DNA of 60,519 nucleotides from Saccoglossus kowalevskii (Eukaryota; Hemichordata; Enteropneusta; Harrimaniidae), in assembly GCF_000003605.2 (NCBI RefSeq), contig NW_003124909.1, positions 286,914 to 347,432 of the forward strand, written 5' to 3'. Shown here one piece after another: positions 49,801 to 60,519 of this stretch. The notes beneath the pieces were generated by a model. It was given only the letters and a program-made list of their open reading frames with translations, had not been told where the DNA came from and did no database searches. Each line of letters opens with the position of its first letter. The first letter of the stretch is position 1. Made by a program: the position numbers and the translations under genes.

Positions 49801-52800
49801 TTCTACAACATTAAAACAGTATATCAAAATTCAGAAAATAATTGAGACTCTGAACAAATCAGCAAATCTAAGTGGAACCATCTGTTTTCATTCTAAATGT
49901 GCCACTGAGGGCGCCGTTTCCAAATATGATATCACAAGTCAACCGCTTATTGGATACACCTTTGTTGTTTAATCATAATCATAAACTGTTTTCAGAGTTG
50001 TGATTAGTAAATCATATGTACTGTTATATTCTGACAGTGTGTACAAATGTTCAATATAGGTAGTCTTGCATGTTCAAAGCATCGGTCAGTGACTGTGATT
50101 ACCCATAATCCTACTTGATTTGTATAACACATGTTGGTTGAACAGTTTGGTAAATATCACCAATACACAACTATTTGTGGATACAAATGTATGCTTCATG
50201 CACATTGGGAACATACAGATGTATAATAATGTTATACAACTCTACATTTTATCTTAAAATTCAAGGTCAAGCATCAGATCACAGTCAGGATATGATATGA
50301 ATTGTGAAACCCTGACTATATTTCTAGAAAAATCCTTTAGTATGTATATTATAAGATGACTTAAGAATAAAAAAAATACCTGGACATAACCAATATTTTC
50401 TTCACCTGGTAAGAGGCCACCAAGTATTATGGGATATGTTTCATCAAAGTTAGTGACAAACTCACATGGCATATTGGCAATCTAAGAAAAGATAAAATAC
50501 AATTTTATCAGCAATTATAAATATTCTGGAATTTGCCTTTTTCGTGCATGTAATATAATGACTAAACTAGTTTAGAGAAATGCAACTTAACAAAATTAAT
50601 AAAAAATTCATAAAATTACACAAGCAAATACCTCTAATAAGGAGTAAAAATTAAGAAATACTTTTACTAAGACATACAAATATATAAATATCTCTACTAA
50701 GACATACAAATATATAAATACCTTTACTAAGACATGCAAATATATAAATACCTCTACTAAGACATACAAATATATAAATACCTTTACTAAGACATGCAAA
50801 TATATAAATACCTCTAATAAGGTGTACAAAAGTATAAATACCTCTACTAAGACATACAAATATATAAATATCTCTACTAAGACATACAAATATATAAATA
50901 CCTCTACTAAGACATACAAATATATAAATACCTTTACTAAGACATGCAAATATATAAATACCTCTAATAAGGTGTACAAAAGTATAAATACCTCTACTAA
51001 GACATACAAATGTATAAATGCCTCTACTAAGACATACAAATGTATAAATGCCTCTACTAAGACATACAAATATATCAATACCTCTACTAAGATATTAAGA
51101 CATACAAATGTATCAATACCTCTACCAAGACATACAAATATATAAATACCTCTACTAAGGTGTAAAAATTAATAAATACCTCTTTCTAAGGTGTACAAAT
51201 GTATAAATACCTCTTTCTAAGGTGTACAAATGTATAAATACCTCTACTAAGGCATACAAATGAATAAATACTTCTACTAAGGTGTAAGAATGTATAAATA
51301 AATCCACCCTGATAAATAATCATATTAATAGCTCTCTATTATGATGTATAAATAACTCTACTATGATGTACAAATGTATATAATTACCTCTACTCTGATG
51401 TACATTCCAGGTCTATATCCCTCGTATAAAACTCTTACATCATCTTCCATATCATCAAAAGCGGATTTATTAATCTGAGAATGTAGAACAATTTGAAAAA
51501 TAAGCACTTAAAGGTTATTTAGAAATTTTTTTTTCATTATATGAAAGGGCTGCAATTCTGCAATTTAATTTTTGTTCATAATTTTTGATACATTTAATAC
51601 TATAAAAGATTTAACACATGGTGATATACAATGTAACATGTATATATTTATAATAAAATCATATAAGTATAATAAATTTGTGGTCGATCCCTTAAAAAAG
51701 GTTTCTGTGCCTGCAATAGAAAAACAATGTAGACAAATTTTCACAAAAGTCACCGAGACATTATTGTCCTTGCATCATACATGTAGAACCCTGCTACGAA
51801 CTTATACAATTTCATCTCAACCGCATAAATGCTTGAAAATTAGTTTCTTACAATATTATCAAGAATAATATTCAATAATCATTGACTGGTGGTAGTATAC
51901 ACATTGAAATTATAAAGGGGGGTCAAAGGTCACACCCACCTGTGCTTGATTGTCCAGTTGCTGTTTCAAATCATCGTAATACGATGTCCCACCATCTTCA
52001 TCATCATACTCAGTATTGAATGCTTCTTTCAATTTCCTTTTTTTTTCTAACCTTTTTTCTTTTTCAGTTAATTCCTGTTTTTCATCTTTTTTCACAACTT
52101 CATCTTCTCCAGAGTCTTCTTCATCATCATCATCATCACGTATGTTGCCATGGTGCTTTTCTCCTGTCTCAAGATCCTCAAAATCCCCATATATTTCATC
52201 TAACAAAAATTTAACACCATTAAAGACAATCATAACTGGATACATTAAACATCGAATTTATAAAAAATGATATACCTAAAAACTTGGGATTACAGTCATT
52301 GCATTAATATTATTATTAATTATCAACACATAAGAAAGTAGTGATAACCGGATGCAATTGGTGACAACCGAAAACAACTAATTATAGCCTGAGCAATTAA
52401 TGATAATCTTGGGCAACTAGTGATAATTTGGCAACTATTGATTTGTGAGGTAACTATTGGTAACATGGTAATAAGTCATAACCATATAATCACTACTAGT
52501 GATAACCTCGGGTAATTAGTGTTCACCTAGGGCTACTTGTAATAACCTGATACATCTATTGATAACCTAGGAGAACTAGTGATTACTTATTAAAGAAACT
52601 TGTGATATACAAATGGTAAAACAATGTAATGATAACCTGGGGCAACTAGTTATAGCTATAAGTAACCTAGGGTGAAAAATGATAATCTAGAGCAAACAGA
52701 GATAATCAATGAAAATACATATACAACACAAGTAACTACAGAGTTATAATTGGTAATCAGAGTTAATCAAAAATAACTCACCATCTTGTGCTAACATTTT

Positions 52801-55800
52801 TTCAGCGTCTTTGTCATTTTCCCACTTTCCAGTAACAAAACAGTCTTTTATTTTCTCTTTCAACTAAAAAATATATATAAAATACATACACAATATATAG
52901 TTTATCTCCACATGGAATTACATTTTTTTTCTGAGGGTGAATCCAGCAAGGAAGCATGGATTTTTGGAGGCCATTCTAATACGTTGCATGATAACCATAT
53001 CAAACAGACTTGTCATGTAGGCTGTTGTCTTTTTAATGTCCAAATCTGATAGTTATCTACTGGCTTCTTGAAAGCAACAATGCTTGTAACACACCTATAT
53101 ATATTAAAGGAAGGTTGTCAATGTGCTGTGTATGTGCGACATTTGTTTTGATAAACGTTGATTTTCCCATAATCCAATGCGCTCTTCTAATGGAAATCAC
53201 AAGTATGAGGTTCGACCTCATAACTAACTTGCACTAATTATCGTCGGTAACTCCTTCGATACCTTCCAATTACCTAAAAATACCTAATTAAAGCTTGGTA
53301 ATGTCTTAGTTTGTACTCGTTGATCTGCGCAACAGTCAAAGTCGCCGTCTTTACTTATATGAGACCCATATATCTCACGCATGCGTGGCGCGACGACTAC
53401 CGCACTTTAACGTTGTTTAATAATAGCTAGGTGGATGAATTTAATTTGGGGATACAGTAATTAACAAGCTGTAAATCGTTTAATTTTTGCAGCGTCATGA
53501 TTTCATGATTCAATTGCAAGTGTTAAGATTTATGATTTTCACTAACAAGTAAAAATTTGTCTATTGCAAAAAATAAGACAGTTTACAGTACTTACCTCGT
53601 TTATATCCCAATCCATCCCATAATTCATTGAAAATCTAGAGCAGTCGAGACCATTCAGAGATTGATGACTAGATTTACTGGTTGCCTTGACAATAGTAAA
53701 CAGACCACCGACATCGCGTGATTCAGAATCATCCATGTCTTCAGTCTCAGTAACTATAGCAACAATACATCATCATCAGTTAACAGAAAACAAGGCAATG
53801 AATAATGATATCTAGCATAGAAACGACAGCAAGTATAATTAGACCTGATTAGTCTGATTTATTATTTCAATTGAATCTTTATCATGTGAACACAATTATT
53901 TAAAAGCAAACTCAGATTTATGAAAACTGTTTTAATGTAAGCACATTCATGTCTAACACATGCCTTCAAATAACATATCCTTCACATAACATAACAGCAC
54001 ATCCTTCACATAACATATCCCTCACATAACAGCACATCCTTCACATAACATATCCCTCACATAATAGCACATCCTTCACATAACATATCCCTCACATAAC
54101 AGCACATCCTTCACATAACATATCCCTCACACAGCAACATATCCCTCACATAACAGCACATCCTTCACATGACAACATATCCCTCACATAACAGCACATC
54201 CTTCACATAACATATTCCTCACATGACAGCACATCCTTCACATAACATATCCCTCACATAACATATCCCTCACATAACAGCACATCCTTCACATGACAAC
54301 ATATCCCTCACATAACAGCACATCCTTCACATAACATATTCCTCACATGACAGCACATCCTTCACATAACATCCCTCACATAACAGCACATCCTTCACAT
54401 AACATATCCCTCACATAACAGCACATCCTTCACATAACATATCCCTCACATAACAGCATACCCTTCATATGACAATATATCCCTCACATAACAGCACATC
54501 CTTCACATGACAACATATCCCTCACATAACAGCACATCCCTCACATAACAGCACATCCTTCACATAACATATCCCTCACATAACAACATATCCCTCATAT
54601 AACAGCACATCCTTCACACGACAACATATCCCTCACATAACAGCACATCCTTCACATAACATATCCCTCACATAACAGCACATCCTTCACATAACATATC
54701 CCTCACATAACAGCACATCCTTCACATGACAACATATCCCTCACATAACAGCACATCCTTCACATGACAACATATCCCTCACATGACATGTAAGCCTCAC
54801 ACAATGACAATACACCCTCCACAAGACAGCATATCCTCCACACAACATTCTCCAAAAGACAGCATATCCTCCACATAACATGACACACAATGACAGCATA
54901 TCCTTCACATGACCGCACATCCTCCACATGGCAACATTACATATGCTTCACACAATGGCAACACACCCTTCACACAACATATCCTCCACCTGACAACAGC
55001 ATATTCCCCACATGACATTATATCCTTCACATTACATCATGCCCTTAACATGGTGATGGCATATTTGTCTCATGGTGAACAAATGTCCCTCACATGACAA
55101 AATATCATTCATATGACATTAAATCCTTCACATGTTTACCTTTCATATTACTCATCCCACATGTAATATGAAACAGTATCTCCTCACCTTGACCATATAT
55201 GAGCTTCTTCAAGTTTTTACCGTCAGTTAATCTTTGTAAAAAGGATTCTGATGCCTTCTGTCCTAAATTTTCTTTCCATTTTAAGTATCCTTAATTAATA
55301 ATAAAATTAATTTGTAGTATAACAATCAAAACATAATCATAAAATAACGAAACCTGTTTTATAACTCAAAAATTATATTTTGTGACTATATAATTCATAC
55401 TAATGCCATTTCAAAGTTAAATTGGTACTCTGTGATCATTCCTATGGTGACATGGAGTCCATGTAGGACTTATTATTACATTTTTAGGAACAATTAAAAA
55501 TGAATTCAAAAAGTGCAATGGATGAGGCAATTTAGCGACCAAGGGAGGACTTTGGGGGGACAGGTAGATCTAAGCTTCTGCTAATCATGCACTGAACCAA
55601 ACCCATAAATTACATTTAGTGATTTCACAGTAATGTATAATGTGCATATCCCAACAAGCAATCCTCAGTGAATCACAGGTACCGGTAGTGGCAACAATTT
55701 ACCAACTTAGCTTAATGCTGGTTTCAAAGCAAGTCTGTGTACTCCTCTCATCCTCACCTTTTCCAAAACCTTCATTTATACCTTCTTCCACAATATTGTC

Positions 55801-58800
55801 AGCAACTGCTTCCGTTGCTATTGCAACTGACTCGTCTTTGTCCCAATCTTTATCTTCCTCAAACTTGACAGACTGTTTGTTTTTAGCATTTTTTTTAGTT
55901 TTCTTTTCATTTTTTCCTTTAGTCCTTGTTTCGTCTCTCAAATCTGTATTTGTTTTTGTCTGTCTGTCCTCATCATGTTCCTCATCTGTATCCATGGATA
56001 CAAAATCACTTTCTCCCTCCTCTTCCTCCTCGTTGGTATCATCATTCTCACAGCCACTGTCATCATCGTCACTGTCGCTGTGTTCAGCATCATCATCGTC
56101 ACTGTCGCTGTGTTCAGCATCATCATCGTCACTGTTGCTATGTTCATTATCATCGTCATTATCATCACTGTTGCGAACATCACTGCCACTGTGGCCATTT
56201 TCATCAAAACTTTTATTTGATTTAGTAACTTTTTTGGTGCTTGCCATAATCTCACATGGAGTATCATTTCTCTTTTTTATTGTACTTCCTGATTTTAAAA
56301 AGTCATCAGGATCAACTTCCAGTTCATCACCACTGTCAGCAAAATTAACATCCTAAAAAACAGGAACAAAACATTATCACATTTGCAGTAAGTGTTCACC
56401 AAAATAAGTCAAACATAGTTATATATAATTATGTAAATTCTGTGTCAAGTTCATGATATATTTTTCAACTATATGATTTTTATGCTTGGCTCTTTATGAA
56501 GCAGCATTCCAAATAAACATGTAACTTTTTTTACCAGGTACTGTGGAACTGAAAATTTAGTTCACAACGTGCCACATCATCATTTTACAAATATATTAGA
56601 TTTTGAGCGCCTCATAGGAAACAAAATATTTATTATTATTTTTGCGCTAATTGCTAATTATTCAAAAATTTCATGCAGTACTAGAAATATTGTCAAAAAT
56701 TACTCACAATTTTCTGTTTTTTAAAAGGTCTTTTCACATCTCTTTCAATCTTGATATCATCTTCTTGCTTTAATATCAATAAAGAGATTACTTTTAGACA
56801 AATTATACAAACTGGAAATCAAACATTTTCAAACTACTGTGAAACACTTTATTTTAGCTGGAATTAATTTTCGCTGAAAAGGCATTTTGGGTGTTTTGTT
56901 TGGAAATTATTTTCACTGATTTTTGACGAGTTGAATGTGAAATATAGGGAAAAAAGTATATTCTCTGTATTTTATTTTCACGGAATCATCCTTTCAGCAA
57001 AAATAGCGAAAATAAATTCCAAGCGAAAATAAAGTAATCTATAGTATTCATTTTTTTCACTATTATGCACCATATTTAATTTATAAGAAGTACATTTTTA
57101 AGCACACATAACCAAAAATTGTATTTATTGTACTGATCTATTAGACCATAGACATACATCATCACTATAGGCACCATGGTATGCCCTACTAACAGAGATA
57201 ATACAGTACAAATCTGCAATTCTATTTGTATCTGCTATAACACAACACAACCATCATGTATTTTCACATCCCAGATTTTTGAGCTTGTGGGATTTTATTT
57301 TTCTCTGTCTCACGATATCCTTCCAATATCAAACCACCAAATGACAAATTATTCAGTGAAAATGGGTTACTCCATAAGATTATTAACCTTTTCACCACCA
57401 GAGTTTCTTGCACAAATTTTTCCACACTTTTTTTCTAATATTCTTCAATATTTCTGGAAATGAACCCTAATTTTGGAGCCAACATACAAAATTCGAGTCA
57501 ATTTTCAGTTTTTTACTCAAATAATTTGGCTATTTTTGTCCCAATCTTCTGCAGAATAGTGCAGACTATGAACAAGACTATTTTGTGAATTTGTGGTGAA
57601 AAGGTTAATCAACTCAATGTAAATTGTTAAATTGAAAAAGTACAATCGTAGAATGCAATATTTTCACTTGCAATTATTTTCTCCATGTTCACTGAAGTTG
57701 ATAACGAAAATCACAGTACTCTCATGTTTCAATAATTAAAAAAGCAGGATCTACAATTTTTATTCATCGTGGTACTAAAATAAACATAAATGTGGTAAAA
57801 TGTGTGGATGTTCATGTTACACAAGACCAAACAATACCCAAACAGCTGGAAAATGAATTTTGAGAATAAATTTATAAAATTCTATACAGATATTAGTAGT
57901 ACCTCATGTTTAAAAGTTTTCACCTCTTCTTCATCATCTTTTTCCTCCTCCTCTTCCTCTTCTTCCGCCTCACCACTTTCATCATCATTATCATCATCAT
58001 CATCATCATCACTTTCATCATCGTCGTCGTCATCACTGTCATTATCATCACCATCCTCATTTGTAAAGACTGCTTTCCGACGTGTTCTTCCATCATGAAT
58101 AACAAGCTCCTCAGTTGGCATGGCAAATTTCCTGGTGAAACAAATGAGCATCTTTCATCTTAAACACCAGTCTTCACTGCCCGTCTTAGTGAGATTAAAA
58201 AAATTTTCTGAACGAGAACTTAAGATACACCATGAATTGATAGATCTTTTTCATCAACATTTGACTGAATATTTAGCATTCATTGTTAGTTAAAGTGAAT
58301 TCAATTTGCATTCCCACCTTGTATGATTTGTAGAAAATCTTGCACTGAACCTGTGTGCTTTGGATTTTCTACAGTTCATGAGAAATCTTCAAATCAAATT
58401 TAGAATAATTTCCGAATTCGTCTTGACTGATTATATCAATAGGAATACATGTATGTTGGATTTGATAATTAGACACCACATACAAACTATTTAATATGCA
58501 GGCTAGCTTTAGTGCTTCAATTTTTCAGGATTTGTTTGCTAAACTAAGTGACTTTATCATTTTTAAAAGTGATTACAGTAATCAATGCGAGGAATTAATT
58601 AACACACCAATTGCTTATGCCGTTTTTTTCCCATTCATTGTGGCTATCTGTAGAGGCTTTCAGCAAGAGAATTGGGTGTGTTTTAGTAAATTTTTTCATA
58701 TTTTTTTTAATAAAGACGTTTGTGGTTTATACAAATACCATACTGGACCACAATATAGACCAGTATGGTTTATACCCGGACAACTACTATACAGTTATAT

Positions 58801-59869
58801 GGATTTTAAAATATGGAAAAATTTCCAAAAAACACATGCCCCTTTAAAAGTTTATATTGTTATGTTCTTAGACTTGTAAATTCCCTTAAGAATTAGATTT
58901 TTTTTATTTTCTATGTTGCGTACACAATATTGTAGCAACACTGCGTGGAAGCATTGTCGTAGCACCTACCCTTCAACTTGATCAGAAATTAGTGGTTTTG
59001 ACGCTTTAAATAGTGACAGTTTACTTTTAGCCATTTTACTGTCAATCGTTTGTTGAGTTCCAATAATATTTGTAACCATTTCATGAACTGGTTTTTCTTC
59101 TTCCTGTGAAAATAAATAATACAATACCAAATATTCCCAATTACTGCAGGATGTAGACTGTAGAATGCACAGAAGATAATTTGCTTGAAGACTTCATTGC
59201 ATGAGGGTACTAATCCCATACTTTATTGAGTGTGCTTCGATAGTAGAATGTGCATTGAAACTGAATCCACTTGAAAACAAATATAAGCTTATAGAAAAAC
59301 ACAATATGCGTACGATATCCAATGCAATCTTCTACTCTGATATAAACTACCCCATCAACATCTTCATTTCAAAAAGGAACTTTATGCAAATAACCTTAAT
59401 TTAAATATTTTTATTGTCTGTGATGTGTTGACTCAGAAACACACGAAACATCAAAGAAACCAAAGATCTTTCACATTTGCTTATTCCGCCATTTTCAATT
59501 ACACCAATGGCACTACTTTTTACATAACAATACACTCGCGGATCAGGTGACATATCTTTTTACAGTATGTAATCTGATGCATGCAATAAAGTAGTCCCAA
59601 AAAAGTAACATTGTCATCAGAGCAAGCCATATCACACAGAGTTCAGTTAGAATTCAGTGTTTCACTTACCGTTAATGTCTCGCTATGTGCTTTTTTACTC
59701 CCAAGTTCAATGTACACAACATCTTTATCATAAACTATACCACCAACTCCAGACATTGGAGCATAAATTAATCGCTCTTTCTCGTTTAATACTCTTTTTT
59801 TCAGTTTTTCTGGTAATGGACACGGATCTGGCAGGAACGTTATATCATGAACGGGGAAGTCTCCACATC
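40827..59869 (-). CDS. BMS1: BMS1 ribosome biogenesis GTPase, 3' part (N-terminus outside window)
   Basis: Nineteen exons: 59869-59670, 59103-58970, 58131-57903, 56767-56708, 56352-55758, 55289-55188, 53753-53596, 52863-52782, 52199-51940, 51474-51388, 50481-50380, 49695-49515, 49071-49013, 48777-48655, 47007-46860, 45860-45685, 45189-45022, 42113-42015, 40937-40827 (TGA). They encode 1,023 residues in unbroken frame; human BMS1 is about 1,280, so roughly the N-terminal GTPase domain is missing off the right edge. Diagnostic blocks are [126 protein letters not shown]-type [25 protein letters not shown] and [11 protein letters not shown]1 works in the nucleolus in the U3/SSU processome with RCL1 during 18S rRNA maturation. 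Confidence 0.97.
41211..41422. repeat. MITE family C, copy 8
   Basis: Full-length, ends TACTGTGGAATACTTTATT and AAGTATTCTACAGTA, in the last BMS1 intron. Confidence 0.85.
42206..42488. repeat. TIR element I with internal poly-G
   Basis: A 283-bp element with perfect 19-bp inverted ends TGGGCCATTCCAGTTTATA. An uninterrupted run of 20 G lies at 42444-42463, just inside the right end. It lies in BMS1 intron 17 of the exons listed here. Confidence 0.85.
42889..43080. repeat. MITE family C, copy 9 (diverged)
   Basis: About 192 bp with a decayed TATTGTAAAATA left end and GAAAATAAAGTATTCCACAA right end. It lies only 70 bp from copy 10, in opposite orientation. Confidence 0.7.
43150..43361. repeat. 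MITE family C, copy 10
   Basis: Full-length 212-bp copy, ends TACTGTAGAATATTTTATT and AAAGTATTCCACAGT. Confidence 0.85.
43485..43534. other. Assembly gap (50 N)
   Basis: Placeholder-size gap inside element D. Unlike the first gap, its flanks are not identical, so some repeat sequence is probably missing. Confidence 0.9.
44133..44345. repeat. MITE family C, copy 11
   Basis: Full-length 213 bp with TA ends, reverse-oriented relative to copy 12, in the same BMS1 intron as copies 9, 10 and 12. Confidence 0.85.
44733..44942. repeat. MITE family C, copy 12
   Basis: Full-length 210 bp, ending 80 bp from the 5' splice site of BMS1 exon 45189-45022. It is very close in sequence to copy 4. Confidence 0.85.
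45164..45568. repeat. Tandem duplication including a BMS1 3' splice site, plus TTCTA/TCTAG satellite
   Basis: The first copy (45164-45339) covers the first 26 bp of BMS1 exon 45189-45022, its acceptor and intron sequence. The second copy (45340-45568) repeats all of this at slightly lower identity, including TTTCCAG followed by AAAATT. It is enlarged by a pentanucleotide run of TTCTA then TCTAG units (about 45432-45515). Confidence 0.8.
49095..49507. repeat. 49-bp minisatellite filling a BMS1 intron
   Basis: About eight 49-bp units of the type CCTGATTGGTCAGTATAG followed by CTGTTGCATGTTATTTTGT. A higher-order period of 147 bp (three units) is visible: GTGCACTGATCCCC recurs at 49192 and 49339. 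Most units carry ATTGG, an inverted CCAAT box. The array takes up nearly the whole 443-bp intron. Confidence 0.9.
50623..51330. repeat. 30-bp minisatellite of 5' splice-site-like units
   Basis: More than twenty units of about 30 bp. In BMS1 orientation each reads roughly CTTAGTAGAGGTATTTATAT. This matches the real donor of exon 51474-51388 (CAGAGTAGAG then gtaatt) just upstream. Because the unit is divisible by three, long spurious ORFs run through it on both strands. Confidence 0.9.
51940..52199 (-). other. BMS1 exon with acidic and Lys/Glu coiled stretch
   Basis: This exon (260 nt) encodes [18 protein letters not shown], then [13 protein letters not shown], a Lys/Glu-rich helix ([16 protein letters not shown]) and [14 protein letters not shown]. 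It is the central linker that precedes the conserved C-terminal domain. The - strand ORF extends past the acceptor, but TTAG at 52200-52203 fits the phase needed. Confidence 0.9.
52340..52710. repeat. Degenerate minisatellite of about 22 bp
   Basis: Diverged tandem copies of TGATAACCTGGGGCAACTAG with many variants, occupying most of a BMS1 intron. Confidence 0.6.
53104..53410. repeat. TIR element E, copy 3
   Basis: 307 bp bounded by TTAA. The left TIR is decayed; the right end CGACTACCGCACTTTAA is intact. It retains TATATGAGACCCATATAT and also has ACGCATGCGTGGCGCGACG just before the end. Confidence 0.75.
53985..54790. repeat. Minisatellite of about 35 bp with composite units
   Basis: Tandem units built from CCTCACATAACAGCACATCC and TTCACATAACATAT in varying order, so unit length varies. 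Diverged copies continue to about 55140. The array fills most of the BMS1 intron between exons 55289-55188 and 53753-53596. Confidence 0.9.
55758..56352 (-). other. BMS1 large acidic exon with 10-residue repeats
   Basis: This 595-nt exon starts [18 protein letters not shown]. It contains about three 30-bp coding repeats of [10 protein letters not shown] (around 56060-56150), then [10 protein letters not shown] and a Lys-rich stretch ending INEGFGK. Low-complexity acidic linkers are normal in BMS1. The exact decapeptide repeat looks recent. Confidence 0.9.
56835..57046. repeat. MITE family C, copy 13
   Basis: Full-length with TACTGTGAAACACTTTATT at left and a slightly decayed AAAGTAATCTATAGTA at right, 68 bp upstream (in gene direction) of BMS1 exon 56767-56708. 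Confidence 0.8.
57383..57608. repeat. TTAA-flanked TIR element J
   Basis: A 226-bp element with 15-bp perfect inverted ends TTAACCTTTTCACCA. The TTAA boundary is typical of piggyBac-type target sites. It lies in a BMS1 intron. A weaker relative may be at 20492-20603 (TTAACCTTT and AAAGGGTTAA ends). Confidence 0.65.
57903..58131 (-). other. BMS1 acidic exon
   Basis: Encodes [20 protein letters not shown], then a run of about 45 nearly uninterrupted Asp/Glu/Ser residues and EEVKTFKHE. The GAT/GAA triplet runs explain the long Ser-rich and Met-rich shadow ORFs on both strands. Confidence 0.9.
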
Positions 59870-60519
59870 CTTGATTAACGAAAATAAAAATGAAATACAA
59901 GAATTGTGAAATTTTTTTTTAATAATCTCTCAGAAGTTGCTGTATCTAAAACCTTGTCTCTAGTGTTACATACAAAAATTGGTAATCCCTACATGTACTC
60001 TCAACAACTGTTAACAGTATTTGGTACTATTACTATATCCATACTGCTATACAGACTTGTTGTAGCTACAATTGTATCATTCACGCACAGCGCCTTAGCA
60101 CAGGATAATAGGTCAAATACCTTAGGCCGGGCTAAGAAAACGCTAAACACAGCCTAGTAACCGTAGTGCTACTTCCTGTTAATCTGTCATCTGCACTTTC
60201 TGAATTTGCTTTGTTAATGTTTTATGATGGTAGAACTAACACGTATACCTTTCTAGCTAATCTGATGATCAGATGACTGCAGATTTTGTATGTTCTAATT
60301 AGTTTGGGCATTCCCTAGCCTGTGCTAACCACTGTTTTCTCCATGCGTGAACACAATTGCATCTATCCGATATGCAAATATATGAGATTAGCCCATACTT
60401 CGTGTAGCGTGAACATTACTAATCTCTCTTTCTCAGAATCCATTTTGAAAATTATTTAAATAGGTCAAATTACAATGACAATTATTAATACCTGGCTATA
60501 AATTATAATGACCATGTTA
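59870..60519. other. BMS1 intron running off the window
   Basis: No further BMS1 exon is visible to the right edge. A 10-bp inverted repeat (TTAGCACAGG near 60095, CCTGTGCTAA near 60319) may mark a small TIR element. Confidence 0.4.

Noticed and set aside
50608-51145. Long ORFs on both strands (156 codons on -, 107 on +)
   Set aside because: Both translate the 30-bp minisatellite, whose unit is divisible by three; there is no gene signal.
50623-54790. CRISPR-like arrays
   Set aside because: Units are contiguous minisatellite copies without unique spacers, in eukaryotic introns.
55640-56356. 238-codon Ser-rich + strand ORF
   Set aside because: It is the antisense reading of the acidic BMS1 exon; GAT/GAA runs read as Ser/Leu on the other strand.
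57882-58163. Ser-rich and Ile-rich + strand ORFs
   Set aside because: Shadows of the GAT/GAA-rich BMS1 exon 58131-57903.

Overview
This is an AT-rich, intron-rich animal nuclear window. Multi-exon genes have GT-AG introns and consistent phases, conserved metazoan proteins are present, and the introns are packed with short TIR elements, minisatellites and one LINE remnant. Repeat style and gene content suggest a marine invertebrate (lophotrochozoan, hemichordate or cephalochordate type). I cannot name a species. Two 50-N gaps show a draft assembly.

Layout, left to right. (1) 404-10865, + strand: a gene of about 11 exons that I tentatively read as a SIX6OS1-like (C14orf39) synaptonemal-complex central-element protein. 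(2) 13191-22687, - strand: a complete 8-exon myeloid leukemia factor gene (MLF-A, 280 aa). (3) 23165-34307, + strand: a complete 7-exon second MLF gene (MLF-B, 339 aa) with a private C-terminal 17-residue repeat tail. (4) 40827 to beyond the right edge, - strand: nineteen 3' exons (1,023 residues) of BMS1, the GTPase of the small-subunit processome. Its N-terminal GTPase exons lie outside the window. All exon joins listed keep the reading frame, and every CDS sums to whole codons.

The two MLF genes are head to head. Their start codons are only 477 bp apart and their intron phases match, so they look like an inverted duplication sharing one bidirectional promoter. SIX6OS1-like and MLF-A are tail to tail, as are MLF-B and BMS1. 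The four genes have no obvious common pathway (meiosis, chaperone/transcription adaptor, ribosome biogenesis).

Between and inside the genes are at least nine dispersed repeat families. The most abundant is a roughly 212-bp TA-flanked MITE with thirteen copies. BMS1 introns carry several minisatellites, including one that multiplies the 5' splice site of its own intron, and a tandem duplication that copies a 3' splice site. No rRNA, tRNA, CRISPR or bacterial-type operon was seen.
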